DNA of 64,000 bases, from positions 1 to 64,000 of the forward strand of contig JADBJJ010000022.1 of NCBI GenBank assembly GCA_014874475.1, given 5' to 3'. A program made the translations under genes and the position numbers. Source of the stretch: Chloroflexota bacterium (lineage in GTDB: Bacteria > Chloroflexota > Anaerolineae > B4-G1 > DUEL01). This document shows, piece by piece, positions 59,122 to 64,000 of this stretch (position 1 is its first letter; each line of letters starts with the position of its first letter). The notes beneath the pieces were generated by a model. It was not told the DNA's origin. It saw only the letters and a program-made list of their open reading frames with translations, and ran no database searches.

Positions 59122-62100
59122 ATGAAACTGACCGTTCCGTTCATTCTACTGACCTTTCTGCTGATCCTGGCCCTCCTGAGCGGCGCGGCTCTTGCCGCCG
59201 ACCACCGCGCCGCCCTGCGCGGCATCCCCCCGGGCCTGCCCGAACCCGTCGCCGATGCCGACGTCCCTCTCCTCTGCGTCAACGCGGCGCTTCATGCTCC
59301 CTCGCAGCCCCTCTCCCTGGAGCAGACACTGGACCTCATCGCCGCCGGTGGCTTCCGCTGGGTGCGGCAATCCTTCCCCTGGGCGCTGATAGAACCCGCT
59401 CCGTACCAGTACGACTGGGCCCTCTGGGATCACATCGTAGAAGAGACGGCCCTGCGCGACCTGCGACTGATCGCCGTCCTGGAGCGTCCGCCGGATTGGG
59501 CCGGGAATCCCCCCATCCCGGTGGACTTCGCCCGCTTCGCCGGAGCCGTTGCGGCCCGCTACGGCGACCGCATAGACTACTATCAGGTCTGGCACAACCC
59601 CAACCTGCAGGACGGCTGGGGCACGCAGCCGCATCCGGCCCAGTACGCCGAACTCCTCCGTCAGGCCGCCCAGGCCATCCGCTCCGCTGACCCCGATGCC
59701 CGCATCCTTCTGGCAGGCCTGGCCCCCACGGTGGAGCAGGGACCTCAGAACATCTCCGAAGTCCGCTTCCTGGAGGAACTCTACACCGTCGGGGCGGCCC
59801 CGTATTTTGACATCGTCACCGCCCAGGCCTACGGTTTTGAGACGGGGCCGGAGGACCGGCGGGTGGGTGAGGGAGTGCTCAACTTCTCCCGCGCCGTCCT
59901 GATCCGGGAAGTAATGGAAGCCCACGGGGAGGGCGGGAAATCCCTCTGGGTCTCCCACTTTGGCTGGAACAGCCTCCCGCCGTCCTGGGAGGACGTTCCC
60001 TCTATCTGGGGAACCGTTGATGAAGGGACTCAAGTGGCGTACACCGTCGGCGCGCTGGAGCGGGCCCGCCGAGAGTGGCCCTGGGCTGGCGCGATGTGCC
60101 TTTCCCACTTCCAACCCGACCTGAGCCTGCCCGCGCCCGGCACAGGCACCCCCGACGCCCGTCGCCACTGGGGCTTTGCCCTGGTCGGGCCCGACGGCAC
60201 TCCCCGGTCTCTCTACGACGCGGTGGCCGAATGGGCCCACCGTACCCCCACCAATGACCCTGGATACTGGACCCCATCTTCCGGCGTCGCCACCTGGGAG
60301 GGTGGGTGGGAACTCTCCGAATTGGGCGCCGACCCGGGGCAGGAGGGGACGTACACGGTGACGATTCCCTTCTGGGGCACCGACTTCGGTTTGCGGGTGC
60401 GGCCGGGCAACTACCGGGCCTACCTCTACGTCGCGGTGGATGGAGAGCCGGCCAATATGCTCCCCCAGGATGAGCAGGGCCGGGCCTACGTCATCCTGAC
60501 CTCCCCGGATTACCGGCCTCAGGAAGTTACGATACCGGTCGCCCGGGGCCTTGCGCCGGGGCGGCATACCGCCGTTGTGGTCGCCGAACGGGGTTGGGAT
60601 CAGTGGCCGCTGGCAGGGTGGAGTGTGGGGTACCGCCCCGACGACCGTCTCTATCGGCGCGCCCTAACAGGCCTGGGAGCCCTTGTGCTGGGCGCGCTGG
60701 CGGGAGCGGTCGTCATCGGGCGGCGGATGGACTGGGGCCGGGTCGGGCGCGCGGTCGCCGATGTATGGGCGCGCTTCTCGGAGGGGGTCCGCTGGGTGCT
60801 TACCCTCATCGCCGCTGGCCTCCTCTGGGCGGGGGCCTGGATGACCTGGGGCCTGGAGACGGGCGGGGGCGTCTTCCGCCGCCTGGGAGAGGGCGGCAGT
60901 CTCGCAGTGACGCTGGCCACCGCCGGCCTCTTCTACTCCCCCTGGTTCCTGCTGACGGTCCTCGCTGGCCTGGTGCTCTTCGGCATCATCCTTCTGCGGC
61001 CCGATTACGGGCTGGCGCTGATCGCCGGACTGGCTCCCTTCTATACCCTTCCCCGCCCGCTCCTGGATAAAGCCTTCTCTATGGCCGAAATCGTCACCCT
61101 GATGACGCTGGTGTCGTGGGGGGTGAGAGCCCTCTCTTCTCTTGGCTCTTCCCCTTCTCCCGCTCTGCGGGAGAAGGGAGAGGGTGGCCTAAAGGGCTGG
61201 GGGTGGGGTGGGGGCGTCGTCCTGGCCCTCGTCCTGGTCTCTCTGGCCTCCACCCTCCAGGCCGACTTCCAGCGGGTGGCCTGGAGGGAACTGCGGACGA
61301 CCATCCTGGAGCCGGCCCTGTTCTACCTGATGCTGCGGACGCTGCCGATGAATCGCCAGGGGCAGGCACAAGGCCTCTCCCCGCTGTGGCGCGTGGCCGA
61401 CTTTTTCGTCCTGGGTGGGGTGGCGGTGGCCGTCATCGGCCTGGTCCAGTACGCGTTGGGGGTCAATCTCATCACCGCCGAGGGAGGATTGCCCCGCCTG
61501 CGCTCCGTCTACGGCTCGCCGAACAACGTGGGGCTCTACCTGGGGCGGGTGCTGCCGCTGCTGGTGGCGGTGGCCTTGCTGGCGCGGGACCGGAGGCGGC
61601 GGCTGGCCTACGGGCTGGCCGCGCTGCCGGTGGGCGCGGCGCTGCTGCTCAGTTTCTCCAAAGGGGCCCTCCTCCTGGGCGTTCCTGCCGCCCTGGTGAC
61701 GGTGGGGCTTCTGGCGAATGGGCGCTGGCGCTGGGCCACCCTGGTCCTTATCCTGGTCCTGGCGCTGGCGCTGATCCCGCTCCTGCAACTGCCTCGCTTC
61801 GCCTCCCTCTTCACCACCCAGGAGGGCACCACTTTCTTCCGCCTCAAACTCTGGCAGGGGACAGCGGCGATGATTCGGGACCACTTCTGGCTGGGCGTGG
61901 GACCGGATAACTTCCTCTACCACTACCGGAGTCGCTACATCCTCCCCTCGGCCTGGCAGGAGCCGGACCTCTCCCATCCCCACAACTTCCTGCTGGACTT
62001 CTGGGCCCGGCTGGGGGTCCTGGGGGTGGTGGCAGGTATCGGGCTACAGGTCGCCTTCTGGCGGGCCGCCCTCCCCCTGCGCCGCCACGCCGACCCCGAT

Positions 62101-62264
62101 GCCCGCGCCCTGGCCGTCGGCCTTATGGGCGGCGTCGCCGACATGCTGGCCCACGGCCTGGTGGACCATTCGTTCTTCCTGATAGACCTGGCCTACGCCT
62201 TTTTCCTGGCCCTGGCTCTCGCGGAACGAATGAAACAAAACGACAAAGAGACAAAAGGAGCAAA

Positions 62265-62268
<4 letters not shown>
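59122..62268 (+). CDS. Degenerate glycosidase domain fused to an O-antigen-ligase-like membrane domain
   Basis: 1048 aa. Signal/anchor segment 1-25 (VPFILLTFLLILALLSGAAL). Residues about 40-395 form a GH5/GH39-like TIM barrel (RWVRQSFPWALIEPAPYQYD). The acid/base site, usually NEPN, reads VWHNPNL, and the nucleophile site, usually TEFGWNS, reads VSHFGWNS, so both glutamates are gone. A beta-sandwich-like region follows to about 510. Then come ten or more membrane segments including the ligase loop GVGPDNFLYHYRSRYILP, HPHNFLLDFWARLG. Residues about 671-697 derive from an inserted palindrome. It probably binds glycan and ligates or polymerises it at the outer membrane face; function is inferred. 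Confidence 0.85.
61137..61217. repeat. Palindromic element inserted in frame inside a gene
   Basis: CCTTCTCCCGC (61153-61163), TCT, GCGGGAGAAGG (61167-61177) is a perfect 11-bp-arm hairpin followed by GAGAGGGTGGCCTAAAGGGC and a GGGGTGGGG stretch, the usual form of interspersed bacterial palindromes. It is translated as SSPSPALREKGEGGLKGWGW, an island of hydrophilic residues between membrane segments, without breaking the frame. Confidence 0.75.
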
Positions 62269-63722
<1,454 letters not shown>

Positions 63723-63792
63723 CGGCGGCCGCCGGCGTGCTGCGCCTCACCCTCCCGCCTCTCTCCGGGGCGGTGCTGGCGCGCGGCCCATA

Positions 63793-63913
63793 GCGCCGGA
63801 CCTGCGCGGGCTGACACCTGGGCTGTGCCGGGTCAAAGCGGCGCAAGATTTGGCCGTTGAACAAACCTTAGACTCCCTCTGCCCCGAAAAAGAGGCGAGC
63901 GTCACTGTCCGCT
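63793..63913. other. Intergenic region without recognisable feature
   Basis: About 120 bp after the duplication. No reading frame or hairpin of note. Confidence 0.4.
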
Positions 63914-64000
63914 CTACTCCTCGTCCAGCGGCGCGCCGCTGCCGGATGGTGTGCAACCGGGCGATTCCCGCGGCGCCATCGCTCGCGCCACCTCTCGTCC
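63914..64000 (-). CDS. Possible C-terminus of a protein running off the window
   Basis: On the minus strand an open frame enters from the right edge and ends at TAG (63914-63916), reading REVARAMAPRESPGCTPSGS then GAPLDEE. The composition is protein-like with an acidic end, but 28 residues are too few to assign or confirm. Confidence 0.25.
   Translation of the reverse strand, partial: GREVARAMAPRESPGCTPSGSGAPLDEE

Overview
This 64 kb window is GC-rich and is most likely from a member of the Chloroflexota, probably Anaerolineae-like. That assignment is inferred from style: three binding-lipoproteins share a CAPQTVTVTV tether, one envelope protein has Pro/Thr-rich linkers, and there is a GC-rich T-box before pheST, a min-rodA cluster, and ABC sugar operons without their own ATPase. 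There is no rRNA or tRNA to confirm it.

Region 1 (1-26.6 kb, almost all minus strand) is a sugar-uptake island. It holds three parallel modules. Each has its own LacI-family repressor gene, a binding lipoprotein, two MalF/MalG-type permeases and one distinctive enzyme. Module 1 (1314-8689) carries a beta-phosphoglucomutase/GH65 phosphorylase fusion, module 2 (14105-19923) a TreT-type trehalose synthase, and module 3 (20130-26575) a GH42 beta-galactosidase. None encodes an ATP-binding subunit, so a shared ATPase elsewhere is implied. In each module a hairpin separates the binding-protein gene from the permease genes. A sucrose-phosphate-synthase-like gene and a PfkB sugar kinase (8792-11246) have the same TTGAAACGTTTCAA operator as the module 1 repressor gene. 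A DUF362 Tat lipoprotein and a polyferredoxin (11519-14096) interrupt the island on the plus strand.

Region 2 (26.7-36.2 kb) holds a decayed IS630 transposase, pheS-pheT behind a T-box leader, two adjacent phosphofructokinases (one with ATP-type and one with PPi-type active-site residues), an unrecognised 496-aa protein and an SDR.

Region 3 (36.6-47.1 kb, plus) is an acetoin-dehydrogenase-like locus: a Lin0512-family protein, E1 alpha, E1 beta, an SDR, an acetamidase/formamidase homologue with a four-Cys insertion, an AcoX-like NAD-kinase-family protein, E2 with two E3-binding domains, E3, and a LipB-LipA fusion that would make the lipoyl cofactor.

Region 4 (47.1-53.1 kb, plus) is a TPP-riboswitch thiamine operon: a broken NCS1 transporter, thiM, thiE, a Thi4-type thiazole synthase, thiL, tenA and thiD. 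A minus-strand aminotransferase tail lies next to it. Thiamine diphosphate is the cofactor of the E1 enzyme in region 3, so regions 3 and 4 together supply the enzyme and two of its cofactors.

Region 5 (53.2-64 kb) has LCP-HIT-minC-minD-minE-rodA on the minus strand. Divergent to it are surE, a 1048-aa fusion of a catalytically degenerate glycosidase domain with an O-antigen-ligase-like membrane domain, and a GH13 amylase with a duplicated 3' end.

Minus-strand promoters of the form CTTGACAAA-N17-TATAAT recur. Remnant genes (integrase tail, IS630, NCS1 transporter, aminotransferase) and several families of short palindromes mark where the region has been rearranged.
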